From DATKKG01 sp035543015 (GTDB lineage: Archaea > Thermoproteota > Nitrososphaeria > Conexivisphaerales > DTJL01), in NCBI GenBank assembly GCA_035543015.1, contig DATKKG010000076.1:1-47481 (forward strand): a DNA stretch of 47,481 bases. The letters are read 5' to 3'. Below the pieces are notes generated by a model. That model was given only the letters and a program-made list of their open reading frames with translations. It was not told the DNA's origin and did not search any database. A program made the position numbers and the translations under genes. Below are positions 1-7,133 of the stretch, in pieces. The first letter of the stretch is position 1, and each line of letters starts with the position of its first letter.

Positions 1-1
1 G

Positions 2-304
2 GCGGCCGCCTTCCGGGCCCCTTCCTCCCAAGAGACCCGATCTGTCAATGTGACCGGCCTCGTCTTCAAGAGCGGAGCGGACATCGTCTACATGGAGGTC
101 AACTTCACCAGCACGACGCGGAACGCGACCTATCTTGCGACCGTATTCAGCGGCGTTTACCACATCGCTCTCCCGGGAGGGGACGTCTACACAGTCACCC
201 TCCTCGTTCACTTCGTGGGATATCCCAAGCCGTGGGAGTACTCTGCTGGCACCCTGGCCCTTGGGGCCAATGTGACCGCCGTCAGGAGAGACCTGACGTT
301 CTAG
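2..304 (+). CDS. Partial hypothetical extracellular protein (3' end only)
   Basis: The frame is open from the window edge to a TAG stop, so the true start lies upstream of the window. A GTG at 50 is internal and need not be the start. The visible 100 residues are rich in Thr, Ser, Val and Asn, with N-glycosylation-like sequons (NFT, NAT, NVT) and alternating beta-strand-like hydrophobic residues. This suggests the C-terminal beta domain of an exported protein. There is no C-terminal membrane segment or recognisable motif. No function is assigned. Confidence 0.55.
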   Translation, partial: AAAFRAPSSQETRSVNVTGLVFKSGADIVYMEVNFTSTTRNATYLATVFSGVYHIALPGGDVYTVTLLVHFVGYPKPWEYSAGTLALGANVTAVRRDLTF

Positions 305-338
305 GAGACGATCGATCGAGGAAAGGCGCCTCGACAAA

Positions 339-348
339 CCCTTTAAGC
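339..348 (+). promoter_or_regulatory. Putative TATA element of trmI
   Basis: The sequence CCCTTTAAGC lies about 33 nt before the TTG start of trmI. It matches the T-rich element repeated before many genes here. It implies a very short or absent leader. Confidence 0.45.
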
Positions 349-377
349 TCGCCCACAGACTTCAACGCCGACGAGCC

Positions 378-1217
378 TTGACCTCCATCAAGGAAGGAGA
401 CTACATCCTTCTATATTCGAGGAAGGGGAAGAACTGGCTGCTGAAGGCTTCTGCGAAAGGGGACTTCCACACGCACCTTGGTCGGGTGCCCTTCGGCGGC
501 ATAGTCGGGAACGAATACGGGTGCACCGTCCTGTCGGACACGGGACAGAGCTTCTACGTCCTGAAGCCGACGGTGGAGGACTTCTTGATGAAGTGCGAAA
601 GGCAGACGCAGATCGTCTACCCCAAGGACATGGGCCTCATCGCCATCAAGACTGGCATCGGGCCCGGGGCCAGGGTTGTGGAAACGGGGACCGGCAGCGG
701 GGCTCTGACGACATACATCGCCAGCCTTGTCCGTCCCAACGGGAAGGTCTACAGCTACGAGATACGCGAGGACTTCCACAAGATGGCGACCAAGAACCTG
801 GCTAAGGCTGGTCTCTCCGACTTCGTGGAGCTGAAGCTCGCAGATGCCGCGGCAGGCTTCGACGAGACCGACGCGGACGCGGCCATCATCGACCTCGGCG
901 ACCCTTGGAATTTCGTCGACATAGCCTGGAAGGCCCTGAAGCCGTCGGGGGGCTTCGCGGGCATAACCCCCACCACGAACCAGGCCGAGCTCCTCGTGGA
1001 CAAGCTCAAGAAGTCGGGTTTCATCAGGGCCGAATGCTTCGAGATACTCTTCAGGAAGATGGAGGCGAGGGTGGGCATGACGAGGCCCTCCACACGAATG
1101 ATCGGCCACACCGCCTACATCGTCACGGCCACCAAGCTGCTGGAGAAGCAGGAGGCCCCGCCTTCCGAAGCGACATCGGAGGCGGAGCCCGAAGAGACAG
1201 CCGAGGACGACGAGTGA
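378..1217 (+). CDS. trmI: tRNA (adenine-N1)-methyltransferase, TrmI family
   Basis: This is an S-adenosylmethionine-dependent methyltransferase that forms m1A in the T-loop of tRNA (position 58, and in characterised archaeal members also 57). It is normally a homotetramer. The N-terminal beta domain is followed by a Rossmann fold with the SAM motif VVETGTGSGALTTYIA near residue 96. An acidic residue sits at the end of strand 2 (YSYEIRED), and a DLGDPW segment is typical of TrmI. The length of 279 residues is slightly above usual because of an acidic, probably disordered tail (PEETAEDDE). The start is TTG; the TATA element 33 nt upstream supports it. The next gene on the same strand is proS, which has its own promoter. 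Confidence 0.9.
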   Translation: MTSIKEGDYILLYSRKGKNWLLKASAKGDFHTHLGRVPFGGIVGNEYGCTVLSDTGQSFYVLKPTVEDFLMKCERQTQIVYPKDMGLIAIKTGIGPGARVVETGTGSGALTTYIASLVRPNGKVYSYEIREDFHKMATKNLAKAGLSDFVELKLADAAAGFDETDADAAIIDLGDPWNFVDIAWKALKPSGGFAGITPTTNQAELLVDKLKKSGFIRAECFEILFRKMEARVGMTRPSTRMIGHTAYIVTATKLLEKQEAPPSEATSEAEPEETAEDDE

Positions 1218-1249
1218 ACCGCGGGCACATCGCCCCCTTTCATGCGGGA

Positions 1250-1260
1250 AAAACTTTAAG
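1250..1260 (+). promoter_or_regulatory. Putative TATA element of proS
   Basis: AAAACTTTAAG lies about 35 nt upstream of the proS ATG. It has the same A-rich plus TTTAAG architecture as other promoters in the window. Confidence 0.5.
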
Positions 1261-1290
1261 ATGGCTCCGGATTAGTGTAGCCTGTCAAAC

Positions 1291-2727
1291 ATGCCTGAGA
1301 AGAGGGTCGACAAGGGGTCGGACTTCAGCGAGTGGTTCGACTCGATCCTGGAGAGCGCCGAGCTGATAGACTCCAGGTATGGAATCAAGGGGTTCGTGGT
1401 CTACAGGGCAAACGCCATGAGGATCTGCAAGAGGATATACGGCATGCTGGAGAGGGAGCTGGAGGAGAAGGGACACCAGGAGGTGCTCTTCCCTCTGCTC
1501 ATTCCGTTCTCCTCGTTCCGGAAGGAGTCAGAGCACATCAAGGGGTTCGAGGACCAGGTCTTCATCATACGCGAGGCTGGGGGGGAGGAGCTGGAAGAGA
1601 AGCTGGTGCTCAGGCCCACATCGGAGACCGCCATCTATCCGATGTACGCGCTCTGGCTGAGGAGCTACCAGGACCTCCCCTTCAAGTTCTACCAGTCGGT
1701 GGCCGTGTACAGAAGGGAGACCAGGGCGACCAGGCCTCTCCTCAGAGGGAGGGAGTTCCTCTGGATTGAGACGCACGACGTCTTCCCGACCGCGGAGGGA
1801 GGGAGGGAGCAGGTCAAGGAGGACCTCGAGATATCCAAGAAGGTCTTCGACGGCCTAGGGCTCGCCTTCATAGTCGCGGAAAGGGAGGAGTTCGACCGCT
1901 TCCCCGGGGCGGACAGCTCGGTCGCCTACGACGCCCTGCTCCCCGACGGACACGTCCTGCAGATCGGCACGACGCACTTCCTCGGGCAACATTTCACGAA
2001 GGCCTATGACGTGACCTTCCTGGATGCCTCCGGCGCAAGGAAGGTCCCCTTCTCAACGTGCTTCGGGCCGGGCGTCTCACGCATACTGGCCGCAGTGGTC
2101 GCCACCCACGGCGACAACAACGGCCTCGTCCTGCCCTTCGGCCTCTCCGAATACGACATCGTGGTGGTCCCGATCCTCTACAAGGGCGTGGAGGAGAAGG
2201 TGACGGAGAGGGCCCGCTACGTCGCGGCGGAGCTGCTGGCCAAAGGGTATTCGGTCTTCCTCGACGACTCCGACCTGACGCCGGGGAAGAAGTACTTCCG
2301 GTGGGAGACGAAGGGGGTCCCGGTGAGGGTCGAGATAGGCCAGAGAGAGGTCGAGCAGGGAACGATCACGCTGTTCAGGAGGGACACGAAGAAGAGGACG
2401 TCGGTCCCGGCCGGGGAGCTCGTGAAGGCGATAGAGGACCTGAAGGGAGGCATCATCGGGGAGCTCAGGGCGCGAGCCTGGAGGACGCTGGAAGAGCGGC
2501 TTGTCGTCGTGAAGGACAGGGAATCTCTGAAGGCCGCATCCGAGAAGCTCTCCATCATCAAGGCGCCGTTCTGCGGCTCCCGCGAGTGCGCCGACTCGAT
2601 CAAGGAGGCCACCGGAGGCTACGAAGTGAGAGGGAGGGACTTCAACGACGACTCGAAGCCCGAATCCGGCTGCGTCTGGTGCGGAGGCCGGGACGCGCAC
2701 ACCGCGTACCTAGCCAAGGCCTTCTAG
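1291..2727 (+). CDS. proS: Prolyl-tRNA synthetase, archaeal/eukaryotic type
   Basis: Class II aminoacyl-tRNA synthetase that charges tRNA-Pro. Motif 2 is visible around residues 137-157 (YRRETRATRPLLRGREFLW), and motif 3 near 260 (GPGVSRIL). The protein lacks the bacterial insertion editing domain. It has the archaeal/eukaryotic C-terminal zinc domain: a CGSREC pair near residues 428-432 and CVWC near 461-464, ending in AKAF. At 478 residues it is full length for this type. The ATG start follows a clear TATA element. Its last 18 nt overlap the convergent PfkB gene. Confidence 0.96.
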   Translation: MPEKRVDKGSDFSEWFDSILESAELIDSRYGIKGFVVYRANAMRICKRIYGMLERELEEKGHQEVLFPLLIPFSSFRKESEHIKGFEDQVFIIREAGGEELEEKLVLRPTSETAIYPMYALWLRSYQDLPFKFYQSVAVYRRETRATRPLLRGREFLWIETHDVFPTAEGGREQVKEDLEISKKVFDGLGLAFIVAEREEFDRFPGADSSVAYDALLPDGHVLQIGTTHFLGQHFTKAYDVTFLDASGARKVPFSTCFGPGVSRILAAVVATHGDNNGLVLPFGLSEYDIVVVPILYKGVEEKVTERARYVAAELLAKGYSVFLDDSDLTPGKKYFRWETKGVPVRVEIGQREVEQGTITLFRRDTKKRTSVPAGELVKAIEDLKGGIIGELRARAWRTLEERLVVVKDRESLKAASEKLSIIKAPFCGSRECADSIKEATGGYEVRGRDFNDDSKPESGCVWCGGRDAHTAYLAKAF

Positions 2728-3615
2728 CGTCTCCACTCGAGGCCTGAGGTCAGCCGAGAGCTTCTCGACTTCGACAGCCTCGGGTATCTTGTCTAGGGCG
2801 GGCCTGTTGATGCGACACGAAGCGCAGGCGACAGCGAAGGCCAGGGAGCCCGGAGGGTCCCTGTTCGTCCTTGCGGCGGCGTACCCGGCCCCGAGAAGGT
2901 CCCCCGTGCCCACCGCGTCGAAGGGCTTCGAGGAAGGCGGCTTCAGGAAGTGGAGCCTGGTTCCCTCCCTCAGGTAGGTCCCCTCTCCTCCCACGGTCAC
3001 CAGGCACTCCTTCACACCCAGCTTCGCCAGCGCGAAGGAGATCTCCCTGGGATCATCTCTGCCGGTGAGAATCATCCCCTCCTCCGTGTCGACCTTGATC
3101 GCGTCCAACCCTCGAAGCCTCCCCTTCAGCTCAGGCCTCTCGGCGAGCGTCGTGAGGCCGTCGTCGAAACTGCGGAGGAAGCCCTGAGGGTCCAGATACG
3201 TGAACTTCGAGATGGCCTTGTACCTGGGCAGGGAGTCGACCGCGATCTCTCCCGCGACGGGGTTGACGAGGACGACGTCGTAGTCCGGCAGGCCGATCCT
3301 GGGAGGTGGGATGCTGTCACATCGGCTGAGCAGGCGCAGTACCCTCCTGTCCCAGAGGAAGGTGATCTCGAAACGTGTCGTAGGCGACTCCGTGAGAGGA
3401 GGGCTGAGGAAGCGTATTCCGGAAGCCTGAAGCTGCCTGAGGCGTTCATCGCCGAAGTCGTATCCGATCCTCGTGGAGAGGGTGACATCGAAGCCCAGCC
3501 TACGCAGCAGGAGGCCCATGTACGCGGGCGGCCCGCCCATGCTCTCCGAGGAATAGCCTTCGGTCGAGATGGTGTCGAGGACAAGGTGCCCCGCCACGAG
3601 CGCTTTCACGGTCAA
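2710..3615 (-). CDS. PfkB/ribokinase-family carbohydrate or nucleoside kinase
   Basis: ATP-dependent kinase of the ribokinase superfamily. The N-terminal glycine pair is in SMGGPPAYMG (about residue 25). The C-terminal PfkB signature DAVGTGD (near residue 230) holds the catalytic Asp and the anion hole. At 301 residues it is a normal family length. The substrate cannot be read from sequence; ribose, fructose-phosphate, nucleoside or adenosine-type kinases all fit. The reported start is TTG. A GTG six nt inside is an alternative and sits about 27 nt from the TATA element, so it may be the true leaderless start. Convergent with proS. Confidence 0.85.
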   Translation of the reverse strand: MTVKALVAGHLVLDTISTEGYSSESMGGPPAYMGLLLRRLGFDVTLSTRIGYDFGDERLRQLQASGIRFLSPPLTESPTTRFEITFLWDRRVLRLLSRCDSIPPPRIGLPDYDVVLVNPVAGEIAVDSLPRYKAISKFTYLDPQGFLRSFDDGLTTLAERPELKGRLRGLDAIKVDTEEGMILTGRDDPREISFALAKLGVKECLVTVGGEGTYLREGTRLHFLKPPSSKPFDAVGTGDLLGAGYAAARTNRDPPGSLAFAVACASCRINRPALDKIPEAVEVEKLSADLRPRVETLEGLG

Positions 3616-3629
3616 GGCTCGCCCCGGCT

Positions 3630-3640
3630 GATATAAAACC
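3630..3640 (-). promoter_or_regulatory. Putative TATA element of the PfkB gene
   Basis: Read on the minus strand this is GGTTTTATATC. It lies 20-27 nt from the TTG/GTG start candidates, which fits a leaderless transcript. Confidence 0.5.
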
Positions 3641-3746
3641 TAAGCCGGTCCGCTGATCGGGTCGCGCGACAGGTCGATCGGGGCCCCCGCGACCTCGTCG
3701 CAAAAGCATTTTAGGAACCCTCCTGAGGAGGTAGGGTGGAAGCCAT

Positions 3747-4025
3747 TTGACCCAGAAGAGGAAGAGCCGTGGGAGAAGCAAGGGCGGGAAGGGAGCTAGT
3801 GGCTATGTTCAGTGCAGCCAGTGCGGCCGCCCCGTCCCGAGGGACAAGGCGAAGAAGGTGACCCAACGGATCACCCTCGTCGAGCCCAGCTTGGCGCGCG
3901 AGCTGAGGGCCGCGGGCGCCTACATCCCGTACGGCTCGACACAGAAGTACTACTGCATATCCTGCGCAGTGCACTTCGGCGTCGTCAACGTCCGAGCCAA
4001 GTCCGAGAGACACAGCGCGTTCTGA
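3747..4025 (+). CDS. rps26e: Small ribosomal subunit protein S26e (eS26)
   Basis: Component of the small ribosomal subunit, found in eukaryotes and in some archaeal lineages, chiefly of the TACK group. The 92-residue protein starts with a basic RNA-binding tail (TQKRKSRGRSKGGKG). A zinc site follows from CSQCGRPVPRDKAKK and CISCAVHFGVV, two CxxC pairs, as in eS26. The TTG start gives the expected N terminus. An AT-rich TATA-like element (GCATTTTAGG) lies about 35 nt upstream. A regulator gene follows 11 nt after the stop. Confidence 0.95.
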   Translation: MTQKRKSRGRSKGGKGASGYVQCSQCGRPVPRDKAKKVTQRITLVEPSLARELRAAGAYIPYGSTQKYYCISCAVHFGVVNVRAKSERHSAF

Positions 4026-4036
4026 GAGGACCACGC

Positions 4037-4348
4037 TTGGCTTATGAGCGCCTAGTCCGCAAACTGACCAAGGAGAACCTCTGGCTGTACATACTCAGAA
4101 TGCTTCTCGAGAAGCCGGACTACCCTATGGGCCTGAAGAGGCGCTTCGCGGAGAAGTTCGGCTTCGAGCCCGCGGGAATCACGTTCTACACCGTCCTGTA
4201 CAGGTTGAAGAACGAAGGCCTCGTGTCATCCCGGACGGAGGGAGGGAGGACCGTCTACCTCTGCACCGAGAAGGGCGGGGAGGTCCTGGGGATGGCCGTG
4301 CGATACCTGGAGAACACGTCCGAAAAGCTGAAGCTTGAGGGCTCTTGA
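4037..4348 (+). CDS. PadR-like winged-helix transcriptional regulator
   Basis: A 103-residue DNA-binding protein. The segment LWLYILRMLLEKPDYPMGL, then a recognition helix around GITFYTVLYRLKNEGLVSS, and a wing (TEGGRTVYLCTEKG), is the typical PadR winged helix. A short C-terminal helix would mediate dimerisation. A GAGAGGA ribosome-binding site sits about 7 nt before the TTG start and just after the S26e stop, so the two genes are probably co-transcribed. The open frame extends upstream into rps26e, but only this start has a ribosome-binding site. Its target is unknown. Confidence 0.75.
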   Translation: MAYERLVRKLTKENLWLYILRMLLEKPDYPMGLKRRFAEKFGFEPAGITFYTVLYRLKNEGLVSSRTEGGRTVYLCTEKGGEVLGMAVRYLENTSEKLKLEGS

Positions 4349-4589
4349 GCTCTCTGAAACCACGCCTCATCTGTCCCAGGCTTGCTGGTAGCGCTGTGAG
4401 AGTGTTGATCTCCAGCCCGGATAGGAGCGTGGGAATCTGTGCTCGACTGTAGCGCTGGGCTGCACCTATGCTAGCGTCCACCGACGATGGAAACTCGACG
4501 ATGAACTCCAGAACGCCGGCAGGGGCGGTCGGTCGAACTGCCGCAAGATAGACAACTACGAGTCGTTGCGTCGTCTGCGTCTCCACAGT
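4349..4589 (+). other. Intergenic stretch with no convincing gene
   Basis: The 241 nt lie between the PadR-like gene and a convergent small zinc protein gene. A minus-strand frame from GTG 4586 is open across it and into the regulator gene. It lacks a ribosome-binding site or any family feature, so I do not call it. It could be decayed coding sequence. Confidence 0.4.
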
Positions 4590-4814
4590 TCAGAAGTGGG
4601 CCAGCGAATCCTCTTCCACTCTGTAGCCGCAGTTGGTGCATTCGTAATGGATCTTGTACCCCAGGAAGTCCTCGGGATTTGGCGGCAGGCCGCCTTGACC
4701 GTTCCTCTTGCGGAAGTCAAGGTCCAAGAAGGGGAGCATGCTGCCCTCCTTGCATCTCGGACACGCCACGTCCCTCACTTCGATGTGGATATGGTGCTCG
4801 TTGGGGTTGGCCAA
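4590..4814 (-). CDS. Small zinc-ribbon protein, probably with a lost N-terminal membrane helix
   Basis: The 74 residues from TTG contain two Cys pairs, CPRC near residue 18 and CTNCGYR near 58, forming a zinc ribbon. The same frame is open upstream to 4865 and encodes a strongly hydrophobic stretch (AGTILIFTLAVFFLGLA) with no start codon before a TGA at 4868. An ATG at 4887 in another frame would give MGAVLQL and then join this helix if one base were removed. The gene is therefore probably a membrane-anchored zinc ribbon with a frame error near 4866. The function is unknown. It follows a 50-residue ORF on the same strand. Confidence 0.6.
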   Translation of the reverse strand: MANPNEHHIHIEVRDVACPRCKEGSMLPFLDLDFRKRNGQGGLPPNPEDFLGYKIHYECTNCGYRVEEDSLAHF

Positions 4815-4905
4815 TCCAAGAAAGAATACGGCGAGCGTGAAGATAAGGATTGTTCCTGCGAAGAGTCAACTGAAGGACGGCCCCCATTCCAGCTTCAGGT
4901 GCGGA

Positions 4906-5058
4906 TCAGGCCGCCGCCCTGGGATCCCTCCCCGCCAACTCCAGGAGCTCCTCCCGGCCCAGGCCCTGCTCCTTCAGGAAGGCCACGATGCACCGCCCGC
5001 AGGCCTGCTTGCTCGCCGGGGCCCTGACGTACTGCAGCGCCTCATCTGCCACGTCCAT
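4906..5058 (-). CDS. Small 50-residue ORF with a CGRC motif
   Basis: ATG at 5058, TGA at 4906. The start has a good ribosome-binding site (GAGGGG about 4 nt upstream). The product is hydrophilic, begins MDVADEALQYVRAPASKQ, has a CGRC motif near residue 20 and a helical C-terminal half (KEQGLGREELLELAGRD). Codons favour G/C in the third position, as in real genes here. I recognise no family. It lies between the CDP-alcohol phosphotransferase and the zinc-ribbon gene, all on the minus strand, and could belong to one transcript. Confidence 0.5.
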   Translation of the reverse strand: MDVADEALQYVRAPASKQACGRCIVAFLKEQGLGREELLELAGRDPRAAA

Positions 5059-5108
5059 TTCCCCTCACATAGGTACAAGTCGTTTCCAAGAGTCTCCGCT
5101 GCCACAGG

Positions 5109-5669
5109 CTAAAGCTTCGATGAGTAGACGTAAACCCTCTGGAAGAACGTCATCGAGGCCATGACCAACACCAAGGCTACTCCGTAGAGCAACAGACCCA
5201 GGAAGCTGGCCGCCGCCAGCACGAGGAGGCGCTCAGCCCTCTCCCCCACCCCCACGCCTTCGGCCTTGACCCCCAGGGCCTCCGCCTTCGAACGGCTGTA
5301 GCTTACGAGGAGCGAGAACGAAAGGGCCAGGTAGGAAAGCAGCGGGCTCACGGCCGCCGAGCCCACGATGCCCGCGTAGATGAAGACCTCGGCCAGCCGG
5401 TCCAGGTTGCTGTCCAGGAACCCCCCCTTCTTGCTGACCTTGCCGGTCGCCCGGGCGACGGCGCCATCAATGACGTCCGTCAGGCCGGAGAGCAGGACGA
5501 ACGCCCCGCCCAGCTCCAGGCTCCCGTAGTAGAAGGAGAAACCGGACAAAGCGGCGAAGACCACACCCATGGCCGTCCAGGCGTTGGGATAGGGCAAGAC
5601 GGAGGCGCAGGCGCGGCCGACAGAGTCCACGACGGGCTTTATCGACTGTCTCAGCCTGGTAAGGACCAC
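5109..5669 (-). CDS. CDP-alcohol phosphatidyltransferase family membrane enzyme (possibly archaetidylinositol phosphate synthase)
   Basis: Transfers an alcohol phosphate head group onto CDP-archaeol or a related CDP-lipid in the cytoplasmic membrane. The family signature DG-x2-AR-x8-G-x3-D-x3-D is intact in DGAVARATGKVSKKGGFLDSNLD (about residues 68-90 when taken with the following D). About five hydrophobic segments surround it. The later SRSKAEALGVKAEGVGVGERAER stretch resembles archaeal enzymes using inositol phosphate, but head-group specificity is an inference. Length 186 residues, start GTG. A TATA-like element (AAGGTTAAAAG on the minus strand near 5715) lies upstream. Confidence 0.85.
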   Translation of the reverse strand: MVLTRLRQSIKPVVDSVGRACASVLPYPNAWTAMGVVFAALSGFSFYYGSLELGGAFVLLSGLTDVIDGAVARATGKVSKKGGFLDSNLDRLAEVFIYAGIVGSAAVSPLLSYLALSFSLLVSYSRSKAEALGVKAEGVGVGERAERLLVLAAASFLGLLLYGVALVLVMASMTFFQRVYVYSSKL

Positions 5670-5715
5670 ACCTTACTCACCGTTGCTTCACAGATAGCGC
5701 CACGAAACGGCGCTT

Positions 5716-6132
5716 TTAACCTTGTGGATGGAGGGCTCGTGGGCGGCGCATCCGCTTTCGAACCTCAGAGCGGATCCTGGCGCCCACGGCCTTCGCTGAA
5801 TCCTCGCCAATCAGGTCGGCCGGGGCCCTGTCGGACTTCCTCGTGTCAAAGGTGACCAACTCCATCCCCTTCCTGTATCTTCTTCTGAGCTGGAAGTCAG
5901 GAAGCAGACCGAAGTGCTCCCCCTCGGGTCCTTGAGCCTGACCTTCGGTCCGCAGTTCGGGCAGCTCATCCCCTGGACGTGGGACCGCCTGACGTCGTCC
6001 GGCTCCTCGTACTCTCTCCTGCAGTCGGCGCAGAGGGCGCAGCGCATCGCTGAAGGGGACGAAATCCGCCGTCACAGGATGGAACTCAAGGGCGGGAACA
6101 GCCCGTCCAGATGGAGGCAACCATTCGATCAT
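5716..6132 (-). pseudogene. Frame-disrupted zinc-ribbon protein gene
   Basis: The frame from ATG 6132 is open to 5716, but its middle reads as Arg/Gly-rich noise. In that middle, the neighbouring frame from 6047 encodes a clear zinc ribbon (CALCADCRREYEE, then GMSCPNCGPKVRLKDP). The downstream third of the first frame (HFGLLPDFQLRRRYRKGMEL, VTFDTRKSDRAPADLIGEDS) again looks like real protein. The best gene model begins at 6132, which has a TTGAGGGG ribosome-binding site. It shifts frame once at a G4 run near 6055-6058 and back at a G3 run near 5926-5928. Two compensating one-base indels explain this. Whether they are real mutations or assembly errors cannot be decided here. No function is known. 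Confidence 0.5.
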
Positions 6133-6209
6133 CTATGGCCCCTCAATTCGACGGCCCGGTTGTAACTTCAGGATGATACAAACTGGGGACTATGAACTGC
6201 CATTCCTAG

Positions 6210-6882
6210 ATGAGCGCCAAGATGACGGCGTTAGGTCGATGGGGACCCGGCGAAGCATCCCTGGGAGGAAGAGCAACAGGAACGGGAGGGCATCTGGAAT
6301 CGGGGATTCCAGCGAACGCGAGCCATCGCGTGATGGAGTGGGCCGGGTTGGAGGGAGTGCCACAGGGAACTCTCAACGTGGTGGACATGGAACTCGGTGG
6401 GCTGATCAATCCGAGGATGCGCCACATAATCAAGAGATACGTGAAGAAGGTGGGCCTTCGAGAAATCAGGGTCGAGCATCTCTGTGACGGCGGCCCCGCG
6501 ACGGTCAGGCTCGTCGTAACGGGCGTGCCCGGCGGTCGCCTCTCCAGGGACCAGAATTCCAAGCTCGAGTACCTCGAAACGGCGATCACCAAATCGCTGG
6601 CACAGCTGGTGCGGCATCGTCCCGCATCCGTCTCAGGCGGACCCGGAAGTCCTGGGGCTCGCGCTCAGCGAGGTGGAGCCCAGCATGAAGCGGGTCTTCT
6701 ACACCCGGGAACGAATGCCTGAACTGGAGTCGAAAGCGCAGTCTCTTCGTCAGCGGGGGGAATGGGGGTCTTCCTCTGCCTCCGAAGGTTTAGCCCAGAG
6801 GGGATCAGGAGTCGGCTTGTGTCGCCTCCAAGGAGAGGACTTAACTTTATCAGTGAGCACGGCGGAACGAAGAGGCGAATAG
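6210..6882 (+). pseudogene. Frame-disrupted conserved-looking hypothetical gene
   Basis: The frame from ATG 6210 gives a plausible globular segment (LNVVDMELGGLINPRMRHII, EIRVEHLCDGG, SKLEYLETAITKSLAQLV) up to about 6615. It then degenerates and stops at 6722. The +1 frame continues sensibly as HPSQADPEVLGLALSEVEPS and MKRVFYTRERMPELESKAQ. Removing one C from the CCC run at 6621-6623 joins the two. The tail of the second frame (to 6882) runs into the next gene's promoter and is probably not all coding. I recognise no family. The N-terminal 40 residues are low in recognisable structure. Confidence 0.4.
6841..6850 (+). promoter_or_regulatory. Putative TATA element of the small zinc protein gene
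   Basis: TTAACTTTAT (6841-6850) lies about 40 nt before the ATG at 6887. It matches the A/T-rich promoter element seen elsewhere in the window. Confidence 0.4.
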
Positions 6883-6886
6883 CCCG

Positions 6887-7093
6887 ATGAGCCCGAAGGT
6901 CGAACTGTGCGGCGTGGAGGGATGCAGCCGTCCCGCGAAGCGATCCGTAAGCTCCAAGAACCTGGCCGGCACCAGCCTCAGAGTGAGTGCTTCCTCCAAC
7001 CGAGCGAACCTCTGCAAGGAGCACTACAAGCAGTTCAAGAAGGAGACCAAGGGCGAGCGCGAAATCGAGAGGGCAAGGTTCAAGAACCTTTAG
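6887..7093 (+). CDS. Small putative zinc-finger protein
   Basis: A 68-residue basic protein. It has CGVEGC near residue 8 and LCKEH near residue 44, which together could bind one zinc ion. A Lys-rich helical C terminus follows (KQFKKETKGERE). It may bind nucleic acid, but no family is recognised. The ATG follows a TATA-like element. The gene lies 40 nt upstream of thrS on the same strand and may share its transcript. Confidence 0.7.
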   Translation: MSPKVELCGVEGCSRPAKRSVSSKNLAGTSLRVSASSNRANLCKEHYKQFKKETKGEREIERARFKNL

Positions 7094-7133
7094 GTCGGTT
7101 GTAGTTGCGTCAAGCCCGGAGTGCGAATGCTGA

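Noticed and set aside
4179..4586. Minus-strand frame from GTG 4586
   Set aside because: Overlaps the regulator gene, has mixed codon use and no ribosome-binding site; at most decayed sequence.
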